Below, piece after piece: positions 54,881 through 64,000 of a DNA stretch of 64,000 nucleotides (position 1 is the first letter of the stretch; every line of letters starts with the position of its first letter). Source of the DNA: Bradyrhizobium sp. CSA207. GTDB lineage: Bacteria > Pseudomonadota > Alphaproteobacteria > Rhizobiales > Xanthobacteraceae. The stretch spans positions 62,001 to 126,000 of the forward strand of contig NZ_JAACFT010000004.1 of assembly GCF_029051685.1 (NCBI RefSeq). The letters run 5' to 3'. The position numbers were made by a program, and so were the translations under genes. The notes under the pieces were generated by a model. That model was not told where the DNA came from. It did no database searches and was given only the letters and a program-made list of their open reading frames with translations.

Positions 54881-56379
54881 TGGACACCTTTGCCGCGCTG
54901 GCTCATGGCATGGCGGTCGCCGTCCAGCCGATGAATCTGCTCTATGCCCTGATCGGCGTGTTCCTCGGCACCGCTGTCGGCGTGCTGCCCGGCATCGGCC
55001 CGGCATTGACCGTCGCGCTGCTGCTGCCGGTGACGTACAAGCTCGACCCCGGCGGCTCGCTGATCATGTTTGCGGGCATCTATTATGGCGGCATGTATGG
55101 CGGATCGACTACCGCGATCCTCATCAATACGCCCGGCGAGAGCGCGTCCATGGCGACCGCGCTCGAAGGCAACAAGATGGCCAAGGCCGGCCGCGGCGGG
55201 CCGGCGCTTGCGACATCGGCGATCGGCTCGTTCGTCGCCGGCACCATCGCCACCATCGGCCTCGCCTTTCTCGCGCCGTGGCTGGTCGATTTCGCCGTGC
55301 GCTTCGGACCTGAGGACTACTTCGCGCTGATGTGCGTCGCCTTCGTCACCGTGTCGGCGACGTTTGGCGATTCACCGATCCGCGGCCTGACCAGCCTGTT
55401 CATTGGTTTGACCCTCGGCCTGGTCGGCATCGACAAGCTGACCGGTCAGGCGCGGCTTGCGTTGGGCGTCCCCGAACTGCTCGATGGCGTCGAGGTGACG
55501 ACGCTTGCGGTCGGACTGTTCGCGGTCGGCGAGGCGCTCTATGTCGCATCGCGCCGCCACCACACCGAGGAGAAGCTCGAGCCGGTGCGCGGCTCGCTGT
55601 GGATGACCAAAGAAGACTGGAAGCGCTCGTGGAAGCCGTGGCTGCGCGGCACCATGTTCGGCTTCCCGATCGGCGCGCTGCCCGCTGGCGGCGCGGAGAT
55701 CCCGACGTTTCTGTCCTATTCGACCGAGAAACGGCTGACCGAGCACCCGGAAGAATTCGGCAAGGGCGCGATCGAAGGCGTCGCGGGACCGGAGGCCGCC
55801 AACAACGCCTCCGCCGCCGGCACGCTGGTGCCGCTGCTCACATTGGGATTGCCGACCTCGGCGACGGCCGCGATGATGCTGGCGGGCTTCCAGCAATACG
55901 GCCTCAATCCGGGACCGCTGCTGTTCGCCGAGCGGCCTGACCTCGTGTGGGGCCTGATCGCAAGCCTGTTCATCGCCAATGCGATGCTGCTGGTGCTCAA
56001 TCTGCCGCTGGTGGGACTGTGGGTCCGGCTGCTCGCGATTCCGCAGCCATGGCTCTATGCCGGCATCCTCGTGTTCGCGACCATGGGCACCATCGCCGCA
56101 AAGCCATCGGTGGTCGAATTGTCGATGCTCGCTGGCTTCGGCGTGCTCGGCTTTCTGATGCGCCGATTCGATTTTCCGATCGCACCCGTCGTGGTCGGCC
56201 TGATCCTCGGCCCGATTGCCGAGAGCCAGTTGCGCAGAGCGCTCGCGATCAGCCTCGGAGATCCCATGACGCTGCTCCAGAGCCCGATTTCGGCGACGCT
56301 GCTCGGCATCGCGCTGGTTGCGCTGCTGGCCCCATTCGTGCTGAAGGGGATGGGACGTTTCAAGGCGAACGAGGACTAG
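54880..56379 (+). CDS. tctA: Tripartite tricarboxylate transporter large membrane subunit
   Basis: 499 residues from the ATG at 54880 (a GTG one codon before is also possible). About twelve membrane segments with the two duplicated family motifs: [20 protein letters not shown] (first half) and [16 protein letters not shown] (second half, variant). Also [20 protein letters not shown]. It forms the ion-coupled channel of the transporter and ends the tctCBA operon. Confidence 0.95.
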   Translation: MDTFAALAHGMAVAVQPMNLLYALIGVFLGTAVGVLPGIGPALTVALLLPVTYKLDPGGSLIMFAGIYYGGMYGGSTTAILINTPGESASMATALEGNKMAKAGRGGPALATSAIGSFVAGTIATIGLAFLAPWLVDFAVRFGPEDYFALMCVAFVTVSATFGDSPIRGLTSLFIGLTLGLVGIDKLTGQARLALGVPELLDGVEVTTLAVGLFAVGEALYVASRRHHTEEKLEPVRGSLWMTKEDWKRSWKPWLRGTMFGFPIGALPAGGAEIPTFLSYSTEKRLTEHPEEFGKGAIEGVAGPEAANNASAAGTLVPLLTLGLPTSATAAMMLAGFQQYGLNPGPLLFAERPDLVWGLIASLFIANAMLLVLNLPLVGLWVRLLAIPQPWLYAGILVFATMGTIAAKPSVVELSMLAGFGVLGFLMRRFDFPIAPVVVGLILGPIAESQLRRALAISLGDPMTLLQSPISATLLGIALVALLAPFVLKGMGRFKANED

Positions 56380-56430
56380 CCGTCCCGCCTACTTATCTTC
56401 CAACGCCGCGTCCATCTCGTGGGGAATGTC

Positions 56431-57231
56431 ATGCCATCTGAGCTCCGTTCGCCCCGTCTTGCAGTCCTGATTGACGCCGACAACGCCTCCGCGAAGATCG
56501 CGGATGGACTGTTCGAGGAAATTGCCAAGATCGGCGAGGCCAGCGTTCGCCGCATCTACGGCGACTTCTCCCATGCGCGATCCAGAGCGTGGGCCGACAT
56601 CCTGTCGAAGCACGCGATCATCCCGCAGCAGCAGTTCGCCTATACGACGGGGAAGAATGCCTCCGACATCACCCTGGTGATCGACGCCATGGACCTGCTT
56701 CACAGCGGCCGGTTCGACGGCTTTTGCCTGGTTTCCTCCGATAGCGACTTTACCCGTCTTGCCGCCCGCATCCGGGAACAGGGCGTCGATGTCTTTGGCT
56801 TCGGCGAACACAAGACGCCGGAAAGTTTTCGGCAGGCCTGCCGAAGGTTCGTCTACACCGAGAACCTGCTTGCCGCCCCCGCAAACACCCAGGACGCCGC
56901 GTTAAGGTCGACGTCGCTCCAGCCCCCTGATGCCGCGGCCCCCATCATCAAGAAGGTCATCACCCAGATGGAGAGCGAAGACGGCTGGGTGACGCTCGGG
57001 GAGGTCGGGCGGCAGCTTGCCAATCTGGCTTCCGATTTCGATCCGAGGACCTTCGGCTTCCGCAAGCTGAGCGACCTCGTGCGAAAGACCAATTCCTTCG
57101 AGATTGACGAGTCGAAGGGCAGGTCGATGCGGATACGGGTCAAGCCCACTGCCGCACCACCGCCGAGACGGCGGAACTCGCGCAGACCTGCAAGGTCGGC
57201 GACGGCAGGCGGATCGCCGCCTAAAGCGTAA
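56431..57231 (+). CDS. NYN-domain ribonuclease-like protein with LOTUS (OST-HTH) domain
   Basis: 266 residues from the ATG at 56431 (MPSELRSPRLAVLIDADNAS). The PIN-like NYN domain (about 1-140) has acidic active-site residues in VLIDADNAS, TLVIDAMDLL and LVSSDSDFTRL. A LOTUS/OST-HTH domain (about 165-240, GWVTLGEVGRQLANLASDFD to FEIDESKGRSMRIRV) should bind RNA or G-quadruplexes, followed by a basic tail (PPPRRRNSRR). It may cut or process RNA. No obvious operon partner; it lies between the transporter and adenine deaminase. Confidence 0.88.
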   Translation: MPSELRSPRLAVLIDADNASAKIADGLFEEIAKIGEASVRRIYGDFSHARSRAWADILSKHAIIPQQQFAYTTGKNASDITLVIDAMDLLHSGRFDGFCLVSSDSDFTRLAARIREQGVDVFGFGEHKTPESFRQACRRFVYTENLLAAPANTQDAALRSTSLQPPDAAAPIIKKVITQMESEDGWVTLGEVGRQLANLASDFDPRTFGFRKLSDLVRKTNSFEIDESKGRSMRIRVKPTAAPPPRRRNSRRPARSATAGGSPPKA

Positions 57232-57316
57232 GCAGGACGTGCCGTTATATTTGAGCTTGCCCGGTTGGGTGCAGGGCGTAACCATCGCTGGGCCGTAACG
57301 CCACGCGAGGGTTCTG

Positions 57317-59119
57317 ATGACCAGACTTACCCGCTTCACCGTCGCCCCGCTGCATTCGATGACCCGGCGTCTGGCCGATGTCGCCTCCGCGCGGCTCGCG
57401 CCGGATCTCATCGTCACGGGCGCGCGGGTGCTCTCGACCTATTCGGAGCGCCTTCATCCCGGGCGCGAAGTCTGGATCACGGGCGGGCGGATCGCCGCGG
57501 TGAAGCCGGCCGGCGCGGCCAAGAAGGTGTGGAGCGACGTTGCGGTTTACGACGCGGCCGGCGGCATTATCGCGCCGGGACTGGTCGATCCGCACATCCA
57601 CATCGAATCCTCGATGGTGACGGCCTGCGCCTATGCCGAGGCCGCACTCCTCAACGGCACCACCACGATCTTCTGCGACAGCCACGAGATCGGCAACGTC
57701 ATGGACGTGGCCGGCGTCGAGGCAATGCTGGAGGATGCGCGCGAGGCGCCGCTCTCGATCTTCCTGACCGTTCCGAGCACGGTGCCGGCAACCTCGGCCG
57801 AGCTTGAGACGGCAGGAGGCGATCTCACGCCGGACAAGATCGCCGGCCTGTTCGACCGCTGGCCAGAAGCCGTGGCGCTCGGCGAGAAAATGGATTTCGT
57901 GCCGGTGACGATGGGTGACGAGCGTAGCCACGCGATCCTTGCCGCCGCCTTGAAGCGCGGACGTCCTGTCTCCGGTCACGTCTATGGCCGTGATTTCGTC
58001 GCCGCCTATGCGGCATCCGGTGTCACCGACACCCATGAGGCGATCGATCGCGACATCGCCGACGACCTGCTCGATGCCGGTGTCTGGGTTTTTCTGCGTG
58101 GCGGTCCGCCGACCACGCCATGGCACTCGCTGCCGCAGGCGATCCGCACCGTCACCGAACTCGGCGCCTCGCACAAGCGCACGGCAGTGTGCACCGACGA
58201 TCGCGATGCTGACGATCTCCTGCTGTTCGGCCTGGACTGGGTGGTGCGCGAGGCCGTGAAGGCCGGAATGTCGCCCGAGCAAGCCTGGTCGATGGGCTCG
58301 CTGCATGGCGCGACGCGCTTCAACATGGACAGCGACATCGGCGGGCTCGGCGGCGGTCGCCGCGCCGATCTGGTACTGATGAACGACGATCTGAAGCCGC
58401 AATGCACCTGGTATGGCGGCGAGCTGGTGGTCGAGCACGGCAAGATCACCAAGCTGCTCGACCAGGCGCTGTCGCAGCGCTATCAATATCCGAAGGCGGC
58501 GTATGCGACAGTCAAGCTCCCGGAGAAGCTGAAGCTGATACCTGAGCTGCCGACCAAGCCCTGCACGGTCAACGCGATCAAGACGGCGCTGCCCGGCATC
58601 ACGCTGATCCACGAGAAGATCGCAATCGAGCCCGCAAAAGACTGGCCGAGCCTGTTCGCGCGTTACGGCCTGTGCTTCGTCACGGTGGTCGAGCGCCACG
58701 GCAAATCGGCCGGCAACGTCGCTTGCGGCCTGCTCAAGGACTTCGGCCTGAAGCGCGGTGCGGTGGCCTCAAGCGTTGGGCACGACAGCCACAACATCAT
58801 CGTCGCCGGAACCAACGAACCCGACATGCATGCAGCTATCGCCGCCATCAAGGAGCATCAGGGCGCCGTCTGCGTCGTTGCCGACGGCAAGGTGAGGGCC
58901 CTGGTGCCGCTGCCGATCGCGGGCCTGCTCTCCGACAAGCGGGTCACGGAGGTTGCCGAGGAGGTCAAGGTGCTGAAGACCGAATGGGCGGAGGCCGGCT
59001 GCACCATCCCCTACATGGGTTTCAATCTGATTCCGCTATCGGTCATTCCGGAAATTCGCATCACCGACAAGGGCCTGGTGCTGGTGCCGCAGATGCAGCT
59101 GGCGCCGCTGTTCGAGTGA
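57317..59119 (+). CDS. ade: Adenine deaminase
   Basis: 600 residues of the amidohydrolase superfamily. Metal-binding histidines in [16 protein letters not shown], followed by the family-specific [19 protein letters not shown]. The C-terminal half (about 420-600; [16 protein letters not shown]) is the domain unique to Ade. It converts adenine to hypoxanthine with Fe/Mn at the active site, for purine salvage or use as nitrogen source. Purine breakdown can give glyoxylate, which the next operon consumes; that link is an inference. Confidence 0.95.
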   Translation: MTRLTRFTVAPLHSMTRRLADVASARLAPDLIVTGARVLSTYSERLHPGREVWITGGRIAAVKPAGAAKKVWSDVAVYDAAGGIIAPGLVDPHIHIESSMVTACAYAEAALLNGTTTIFCDSHEIGNVMDVAGVEAMLEDAREAPLSIFLTVPSTVPATSAELETAGGDLTPDKIAGLFDRWPEAVALGEKMDFVPVTMGDERSHAILAAALKRGRPVSGHVYGRDFVAAYAASGVTDTHEAIDRDIADDLLDAGVWVFLRGGPPTTPWHSLPQAIRTVTELGASHKRTAVCTDDRDADDLLLFGLDWVVREAVKAGMSPEQAWSMGSLHGATRFNMDSDIGGLGGGRRADLVLMNDDLKPQCTWYGGELVVEHGKITKLLDQALSQRYQYPKAAYATVKLPEKLKLIPELPTKPCTVNAIKTALPGITLIHEKIAIEPAKDWPSLFARYGLCFVTVVERHGKSAGNVACGLLKDFGLKRGAVASSVGHDSHNIIVAGTNEPDMHAAIAAIKEHQGAVCVVADGKVRALVPLPIAGLLSDKRVTEVAEEVKVLKTEWAEAGCTIPYMGFNLIPLSVIPEIRITDKGLVLVPQMQLAPLFE

Positions 59120-59163
59120 TCGCTTTCACGCGCCTCTTGATCTAACCGATTGAGAGATCCACT

Positions 59164-59194
59164 ATTTTCGCACGGCTGCCGCATCGTGGAAAAT
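59164..59194. promoter_or_regulatory. Candidate operator upstream of gcl
   Basis: An imperfect inverted repeat (attttcgcacg ... cgtggaaaat, 10-bp spacer) 76 bp before the gcl start, in an AT-rich stretch. It could bind the IclR-type or another regulator. Position is the only support. Confidence 0.45.
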
Positions 59195-59269
59195 AAAATA
59201 GATCTCGTTGAGATCGCATCTTGCGCGTCTGATGATCTCGCTCGCTGACGCAACCAAGCGAGGTCCGAT

Positions 59270-61060
59270 ATGGCGAAGATGCGAGCTGTCGATGCAGCCG
59301 TCCGTATTCTGGAGAAGGAGGGCATCTCCACTGCCTTCGGTGTTCCCGGGGCCGCGATCAATCCGCTTTACTCCGCGCTGAAGAAGCGCGGCTCGATCCG
59401 CCACATCCTGGCGCGCCATGTCGAGGGCGCTTCACACATGGCGGAAGGCTATACCCGGGCGAAGGCTGGCAATATCGGCGTCTGCATCGGCACGTCGGGG
59501 CCGGCCGGCACCGACATGATCACCGGGCTCTATTCGGCGATCGCCGATTCCATCCCGATCCTCTGCATCACCGGGCAGGCGCCGCGGGCGCGGCTCTACA
59601 AGGAGGATTTTCAGGCCGTCGACATCGAATCGATCGCAAAGCCGGTGACCAAATGGGCGGTTACGGTGCGCGAGCCCGCCTTGGTGCCGCGCGTGTTCAG
59701 CCAGGCTTTTCACGTGATGCGTTCGGGCCGGCCGGGGCCGGTGCTGATCGACATGCCGCTCGACGTGCAACTCGCCGAGATCGAGTTCGACGACGAGACC
59801 TATGAGCCGCTGGCGGTCTACAAGCCGACTGCGACCCGCAAGCAGGTCGAGAAGGCGCTGGAGATGCTGAACGCGGCCGAGCGGCCGCTGATCGTGGCGG
59901 GCGGCGGCATTATCAACGCCGATGCCTCGGATCTGCTGGTCGAATTTGCCGAGATCGCCAACGTGCCGGTGGTGCCGACCCTGATGGGGTGGGGCGCCAT
60001 TCCCGACGATCACGTGCTGATGGCCGGCATGGTCGGTCTTCAGACCAGTCACCGCTACGGCAATGCCACGATGCTCGAATCCGATTTCGTGCTCGGTATC
60101 GGCAACCGCTGGGCCAACCGCCACACCGGCTCGGTCGAGACCTACACCAAGGGCCGCACCTTCGTGCATGTCGATATCGAGCCGACCCAGATCGGGCGCG
60201 TGTTCAATCCCGATCTCGGCATCGTCTCGGACGCGAAAGCCGCGCTGGAGCTCTTCGTCTCCGTCGCCAGGGAGTGGCGGCGGTCAGGCAGGCTCCGCGA
60301 GCGCCAGGCGTGGCCCGCGGCCTGCCGCGATCGCAAGCGTTCGATGCTGCGCAAGAGCCATTTCGACAATGTGCCGATCAAGCCGCAGCGCGTCTATGAG
60401 GAGATGACCAAGGCCTTCGGCCGCGACACATGCTACGTCACCGTGATTGGCCTGTCGCAGATCGCCGGCGCGCAATTTCTGGGCGTCTACAAGCCACGCA
60501 ACTGGATCAATGCGGGACAGGCGGGGCCGCTCGGCTGGACCTTGCCGGCGGCGCTCGGCGTGCGCGCGGCATGCCCGGATCGCGATATCGTCGCGCTCTC
60601 CGGCGATTACGATTTCCAGTTCCTGATCGAGGAGCTCGCGGTCGGGGCGCAGTTCAATCTGCCCTATATCCACGTCGTCGTGAACAATTCCTATCTCGGC
60701 CTGATCCGGCAGGCCCAGCGCGGCTTCGACATGGACTATCACGTCCAGCTCTCGTTCGAGAACATCAACGCACCGGAGCTTGGCGGCTATGGCGTCGATC
60801 ACGTCGCCGTTGCCGAAGGACTCGGCTGCAAGGCGATCCGCGTCACCGACCCCAAGGACTCACAGGCGGCGTTTGCGACCGCGCGCGAGCTGATGGCGAA
60901 GCACCGCGTGCCCGTGGTGGTCGAGTTCATCCTCGAACGCGTCACCAACATCGCGATGGGAACGGAGATCGACAACGTCGTCGAGTTCGAGGAGGTGCTG
61001 AATCTGCCGCTCGACGAGGTCGCAACCACGCGGCCCGGCGTGCTTCAGCCTGCGGAATAG
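59270..61060 (+). CDS. gcl: Glyoxylate carboligase
   Basis: 596 residues, ThDP-dependent. The activating residue of this family is valine instead of glutamate: V51 in [17 protein letters not shown], the exact feature of Gcl. FAD/ThDP motifs [13 protein letters not shown] and [19 protein letters not shown] are intact. It joins two glyoxylates into tartronate semialdehyde and CO2, the first step of the glycerate pathway. It is followed by hyi (11 bp) and glxR. Confidence 0.97.
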   Translation: MAKMRAVDAAVRILEKEGISTAFGVPGAAINPLYSALKKRGSIRHILARHVEGASHMAEGYTRAKAGNIGVCIGTSGPAGTDMITGLYSAIADSIPILCITGQAPRARLYKEDFQAVDIESIAKPVTKWAVTVREPALVPRVFSQAFHVMRSGRPGPVLIDMPLDVQLAEIEFDDETYEPLAVYKPTATRKQVEKALEMLNAAERPLIVAGGGIINADASDLLVEFAEIANVPVVPTLMGWGAIPDDHVLMAGMVGLQTSHRYGNATMLESDFVLGIGNRWANRHTGSVETYTKGRTFVHVDIEPTQIGRVFNPDLGIVSDAKAALELFVSVAREWRRSGRLRERQAWPAACRDRKRSMLRKSHFDNVPIKPQRVYEEMTKAFGRDTCYVTVIGLSQIAGAQFLGVYKPRNWINAGQAGPLGWTLPAALGVRAACPDRDIVALSGDYDFQFLIEELAVGAQFNLPYIHVVVNNSYLGLIRQAQRGFDMDYHVQLSFENINAPELGGYGVDHVAVAEGLGCKAIRVTDPKDSQAAFATARELMAKHRVPVVVEFILERVTNIAMGTEIDNVVEFEEVLNLPLDEVATTRPGVLQPAE

Positions 61061-61071
61061 GGGACAGCATC

Positions 61072-61857
61072 ATGCCGAAATTTGCCGCCAATCTCACCAT
61101 GCTCTTCAACGAGATGCCGTTCCTCGACCGCTTCGCCGCGGCCAAGGCCGCGGGCTTCAGCGGGGTCGAGTATCTCTTTCCCTATGCTTTCGACAAGGCG
61201 CAGCTGCGCGAGCAGCTCGAAGCTCACGGCCTGACGCAGGTGCTGCACAATCTGCCCGCCGGCAATTGGGCGGCGGGCGAGCGCGGCATCGCGATCTTGC
61301 CGGATCGTGTCGCCGAATTTCGCGACGGCGTGTTCCGCGCGATCGATTATGCCAAGGCGCTCGATTGCGAGCAGCTCAACTGCCTCGTCGGCATCGCGCC
61401 CGGGGATGCCGACCCGCGCGAGCTCAACGAGACGCTGGTCGGAAATTTGCGCTTTGCGGCTTCGACCCTGGCGCGGGAGAACATCAAGCTGCTGATCGAG
61501 CCGATCAACACGCTCGACATTCCCGGCTTCTACCTGAGCGGCACCGAGCAGGCGGTGCAGCTCGTCTCCGAGGTGCGCTCGAACAACCTCTTCATCCAGT
61601 ACGACATCTATCACATGCAGATCATGGAGGGCGATCTTGCCCGCACCATGCAGGAATATCTGCCCCAGATCGCCCACATCCAGCTCGCCGACAATCCGGG
61701 CAGACATGAGCCCGGCACCGGCGAGATCAACTATCCCTTCCTGTTCCGCCATCTCGACGCCATCGGCTATCGCGGCTGGATCGGCTGCGAATACAAGCCG
61801 CGCACCACGACGCTGGAAGGCCTGTCCTGGCACGCGGCGCAAACATTCGAGACTTGA
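61072..61857 (+). CDS. hyi: Hydroxypyruvate isomerase
   Basis: 261 residues from the ATG at 61072 (MPKFAANLTMLFNEMPFLDR), a TIM-barrel of the Hyi/AP-endonuclease-2 family. Metal-site residues lie in LLIEPINT and FIQYDIYHMQ and near ADNPGRHEPG. It interconverts hydroxypyruvate and tartronate semialdehyde, beside gcl and glxR in the glyoxylate route. Confidence 0.94.
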   Translation: MPKFAANLTMLFNEMPFLDRFAAAKAAGFSGVEYLFPYAFDKAQLREQLEAHGLTQVLHNLPAGNWAAGERGIAILPDRVAEFRDGVFRAIDYAKALDCEQLNCLVGIAPGDADPRELNETLVGNLRFAASTLARENIKLLIEPINTLDIPGFYLSGTEQAVQLVSEVRSNNLFIQYDIYHMQIMEGDLARTMQEYLPQIAHIQLADNPGRHEPGTGEINYPFLFRHLDAIGYRGWIGCEYKPRTTTLEGLSWHAAQTFET

Positions 61858-61890
61858 GAGCGCGCTGATGTGGCCACGGTGACGGTGCGC

Positions 61891-62029
61891 TCCCTCTCCC
61901 GCTTGCGAGAGAGGGTTGGGGTGAGGGTGTCTCCGCGGTGGGGTTTGCTGAGATGCGTTGAAATTCCCCGGGCGGAGAGAACCCTCACCCGGCACTGCGT
62001 GCCGACCTCTCCCGCGAGCGGGAGAGGTG
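61891..62029. repeat. Intergenic palindromic repeat, CTCTCCC...GGGAGAG family (copy 4 of 4)
   Basis: Begins ccctctcccgcttgcgagag, ends acctctcccgcgagcgggag; middle has gttggggtgagggtgtctcc and ggcggagagaaccctcac. It lies inside the gcl-hyi-glxR operon, so it is probably transcribed and folds in the message. Confidence 0.85.
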
Positions 62030-62081
62030 CACCGAGCACGCGGTTGAAAGTTCGCTTATGCAATTGAGAGAGAGACAAACC

Positions 62082-62981
62082 ATGATCGACATCGGCTTCA
62101 TCGGACTTGGCACCATGGGACGGCCGATGGCCGGCCATCTCCTTAGCGCAGGCCACCGCGTTCTCCTCCATGATGTCGCGCCGGTCGCGCCCGAGCTGAT
62201 TGCGGCGGGCGGCGTCGCCCGCAAGTCGAGCAAGCAGGTCGCCGGGGAGGCGGATGCGGTCATCATCATGGTGCCGGATACGCCGCATGTAGAGGCCGTG
62301 CTGTTCGGCAAGGACGGCGTCGCCGCCGGTATCTCCAAGGGCAAGATCGTCGTCGACATGAGCTCGATCTCGCCGCTGGCGACCAAAGGGTTCGCCAGCA
62401 AGATCGAGGCGCTGGGCGCGGACTATCTCGATGCCCCGGTGTCGGGCGGCGAGGTCGGTGCCAAGGCTGCCAGCCTCACCATCATGGTCGGCGGACCGGA
62501 GCGCGCCTTCAACACGATGAAGCCCGTGTTCGATAAAATGGGCAAGAATGTCACCCGCGTCGGCGCCAATGGCGACGGGCAGACGACCAAGGTCGCCAAC
62601 CAGATCATCGTCGCGCTGACGATCGGTGCGGTGAGCGAGGCGCTGCTGTTCGCATCGAAAGCCGGCGCCGACCCCGCGCTGGTCCGGCAAGCCCTGATGG
62701 GCGGCTTTGCCTCGTCGCGGATTCTGGAAGTGCACGGCGAGCGTATGGTGAAGCGCAATTTCGATCCGGGCTTTCGTATCGAACTGCACCAGAAGGATCT
62801 CAACCTCGCCCTTGAGGGCGCGCGTGCGCTCGGCTTGTCGCTGCCGAGCACGGCGGTGGCGCAGCAGCTGTTCTCGTCCTGCGCCGCGCATGGCGGCAAG
62901 GCCTGGGATCACTCGGCGATGCTGCGCGCGCTGGAACTGATGGCCGGCCACGAAATCGCCGCGCCGAGCGTTACTGGGTAA
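62082..62981 (+). CDS. glxR: 2-hydroxy-3-oxopropionate (tartronate semialdehyde) reductase
   Basis: 299 residues from the ATG at 62082 (MIDIGFIGLGTMGRPMAGHL). Rossmann motif GLGTMG, substrate motif DAPVSGGEVGAK, and the catalytic lysine in KVANQIIVAL; all mark the beta-hydroxyacid dehydrogenase family. It reduces tartronate semialdehyde to D-glycerate, completing glyoxylate assimilation after Gcl. It belongs to the gcl-hyi operon, separated by the palindromic repeat. Confidence 0.94.
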   Translation: MIDIGFIGLGTMGRPMAGHLLSAGHRVLLHDVAPVAPELIAAGGVARKSSKQVAGEADAVIIMVPDTPHVEAVLFGKDGVAAGISKGKIVVDMSSISPLATKGFASKIEALGADYLDAPVSGGEVGAKAASLTIMVGGPERAFNTMKPVFDKMGKNVTRVGANGDGQTTKVANQIIVALTIGAVSEALLFASKAGADPALVRQALMGGFASSRILEVHGERMVKRNFDPGFRIELHQKDLNLALEGARALGLSLPSTAVAQQLFSSCAAHGGKAWDHSAMLRALELMAGHEIAAPSVTG

Positions 62982-63071
62982 CGCAAATTGCGGCTGCTTT
63001 CACGGTGGGAACCGGAACAATGATGGGTTGCAACGGTTGAAGGCGCACAACATTCACTGGAGACCGAGGAC

Positions 63072-63455
63072 ATGAAAACCCGTCTTGCGATTTCGTTGGC
63101 TGCCGCTTCGCTGCTGGCGTCGAGCGCAGCCTTTGCCCAGTCGACAACCGAAGAAGGCGCCAGGAGCGGCGCACGCGCGGGCGGCGATATCGGCGGCCCG
63201 GTCGGCGCGATGGTCGGCGGCACAGTTGGTGCGGCCGTGGGCGCCGGCCTGGAAATCCCCAATGCGATTCTGGGCGGAATCCCGCGCGATGATTCAGTGG
63301 TGGTTCACGAGCGCGTCGTGGTCGGCGAGCCGCTGCCTCCGACCGTGGTGCTGCGCCCCGTGCCGAACTACACGGAGTACCGCTACGCGGTCGTGAATGA
63401 TCGGCGTGTGATCGTCGAGCCGCGGACGCGCCGCGTCGTCAGGATTATCGACTGA
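63072..63455 (+). CDS. DUF1236-family secreted protein
   Basis: 127 residues with a signal peptide (about 1-22, ending SAAFAQ). A glycine-rich middle (ARSGARAGGDIGGPVGAMVG) precedes a C-terminal domain ending RYAVVNDRRVIVEPRTRRVVRIID, the DUF1236 signature. Periplasmic or outer-membrane associated; function unknown. It is a typical alphaproteobacterial protein. Stands alone. Confidence 0.85.
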   Translation: MKTRLAISLAAASLLASSAAFAQSTTEEGARSGARAGGDIGGPVGAMVGGTVGAAVGAGLEIPNAILGGIPRDDSVVVHERVVVGEPLPPTVVLRPVPNYTEYRYAVVNDRRVIVEPRTRRVVRIID

Positions 63456-63498
63456 TCGACGTGCACATCGGCGAAAGAGAAACAGGCCCTGCGGAGCG

Positions 63499-63876
63499 TC
63501 ACTCCGCGGGGCCTTCGCTTGTGACGGCCGGGCTTGCGCGAAAGCGCGTCATGACCCAATCGGCGGCGGCCGTGAGTGCAAAGCCGAAGCACGCCGTGAG
63601 CGCGTCGACCAGAAAATCCTCCAGCCGCGCATGGCGTCCGGGCGCCCAAAACTGCATCAACTCGAGCAGGCCGATCATGACCACCGCGACTGCCGCGGTT
63701 GCAAGGCGGCGACGCGGATAGGCAAGGCCGAAAGCCAGTCCGAGAAGGACGAAGGCGAGCGCATGTTCGCCGTCTTGGCCGAGGTCGGAATGCGGCCGTA
63801 GGCGGGACGGCCCGAGGGTTGCAAAGGTCACGGCGGCGGCGAGCAGCCAGGCAAAAGAGCGAACCAAAATGGACAT
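63499..63876 (-). CDS. VanZ-like small membrane protein
   Basis: 125 residues with four membrane segments (about 5-24, 38-54, 58-76, 89-108). The stretch LGQDGEHALAFVLLGLAFGL then LLELMQFWAPGRHARLEDFLVDALTA is VanZ-like (GR..D..D.. motif). The family name comes from a teicoplanin-resistance gene but most members have unknown roles in the envelope. It converges on the DUF1236 gene. Confidence 0.8.
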   Translation of the reverse strand: MSILVRSFAWLLAAAVTFATLGPSRLRPHSDLGQDGEHALAFVLLGLAFGLAYPRRRLATAAVAVVMIGLLELMQFWAPGRHARLEDFLVDALTACFGFALTAAADWVMTRFRASPAVTSEGPAE

Positions 63877-63952
63877 CCGGTGCGCATAGCACGATTTGCA
63901 TCTACCTGTCGCGCGGCAGGGATCAGATCGCCGTGTGGTTAATGACGAAACG

Positions 63953-64000
63953 TTAAAGCGGCTCGCGCACCCCGAGGCCGTGCATGAAGCGCTCCCTGAT
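63953..64000 (-). CDS. Possible C-terminal end of a gene running out of the window
   Basis: Minus-strand frame ...IRERFMHGLGVREPL ends with TAA at 63953. Only 15 residues are visible, and codon character fits a real gene end. I cannot name it. Confidence 0.35.
   Translation of the reverse strand: MRERFMHGLGVREPL

Overview
The window is GC-rich alphaproteobacterial DNA, most probably a Bradyrhizobium or close relative. The signs are a cycHJKL cytochrome c maturation operon followed by degP, a two-component pair and glnE; a soluble FdsGBA-type formate dehydrogenase; oxalate-use genes; a DUF1236 protein; and Rhizobiales-type intergenic palindromic repeats. No genus-level marker such as rRNA is present, so this is an inference from gene content and order.

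Layout. 1-1.7 kb: tail of an OmpR-type regulator and its histidine kinase. 1.8-3.6 kb: two conserved unknowns. 3.7-7.9 kb: ccmI-ccmE-ccmF-ccmH (cycHJKL). 8.0-9.3 kb: a chemoreceptor. 9.6-16.5 kb: a DegP protease, a second two-component system and glnE. 16.5-23.6 kb: the formate dehydrogenase operon (fdsG-fdsB-fdsA-fdhD-fdsD) with a divergent LysR gene. 23.6-33.1 kb: a PAS histidine kinase, a cation diffusion facilitator, a quinone oxidoreductase, secreted small proteins, and a FAH hydrolase/ketopantoate reductase pair. 33.1-37.0 kb: a CBS protein, two oxalate/formate-antiporter-like MFS carriers and a 45-residue protein. 37.3-41.3 kb: an Hsp70-like protein, an SRPBCC protein, CspA and small proteins. 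41.4-45.0 kb: an accessory island of REP-associated (Y1) transposase copies, direct repeats and a truncated polymorphic-toxin tail with a candidate immunity gene. 45.8-52.2 kb: frc, oxc, a GntR regulator and a divergent ADP-forming acyl-CoA ligase. 52.5-56.4 kb: an IclR regulator and a TctCBA transporter. 56.4-59.1 kb: a NYN/LOTUS protein and adenine deaminase. 59.3-63.0 kb: the glycerate pathway gcl-hyi-glxR. 63.1-64.0 kb: a DUF1236 protein and a VanZ-like protein.

How the genes work together. The window holds a nearly complete oxalate economy. OxlT-like carriers could exchange oxalate for formate. Frc and Oxc turn oxalate into formate and CO2, and the Fds enzyme oxidises formate to give NADH. 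Gcl/Hyi/GlxR could assimilate glyoxylate, although no oxalyl-CoA reductase is seen here.

The most interesting signal is a 17-bp inverted repeat, TGGYAT-N5-ATGCCA. It occurs six times in the promoters of the CBS gene, both MFS genes, the 45-residue gene and the GntR/acyl-CoA ligase divergent region. It probably defines a GntR-controlled oxalate regulon split by the 37-45 kb segment. The second is a toxin-tail/immunity remnant between 323-bp direct repeats made of transposase pieces.
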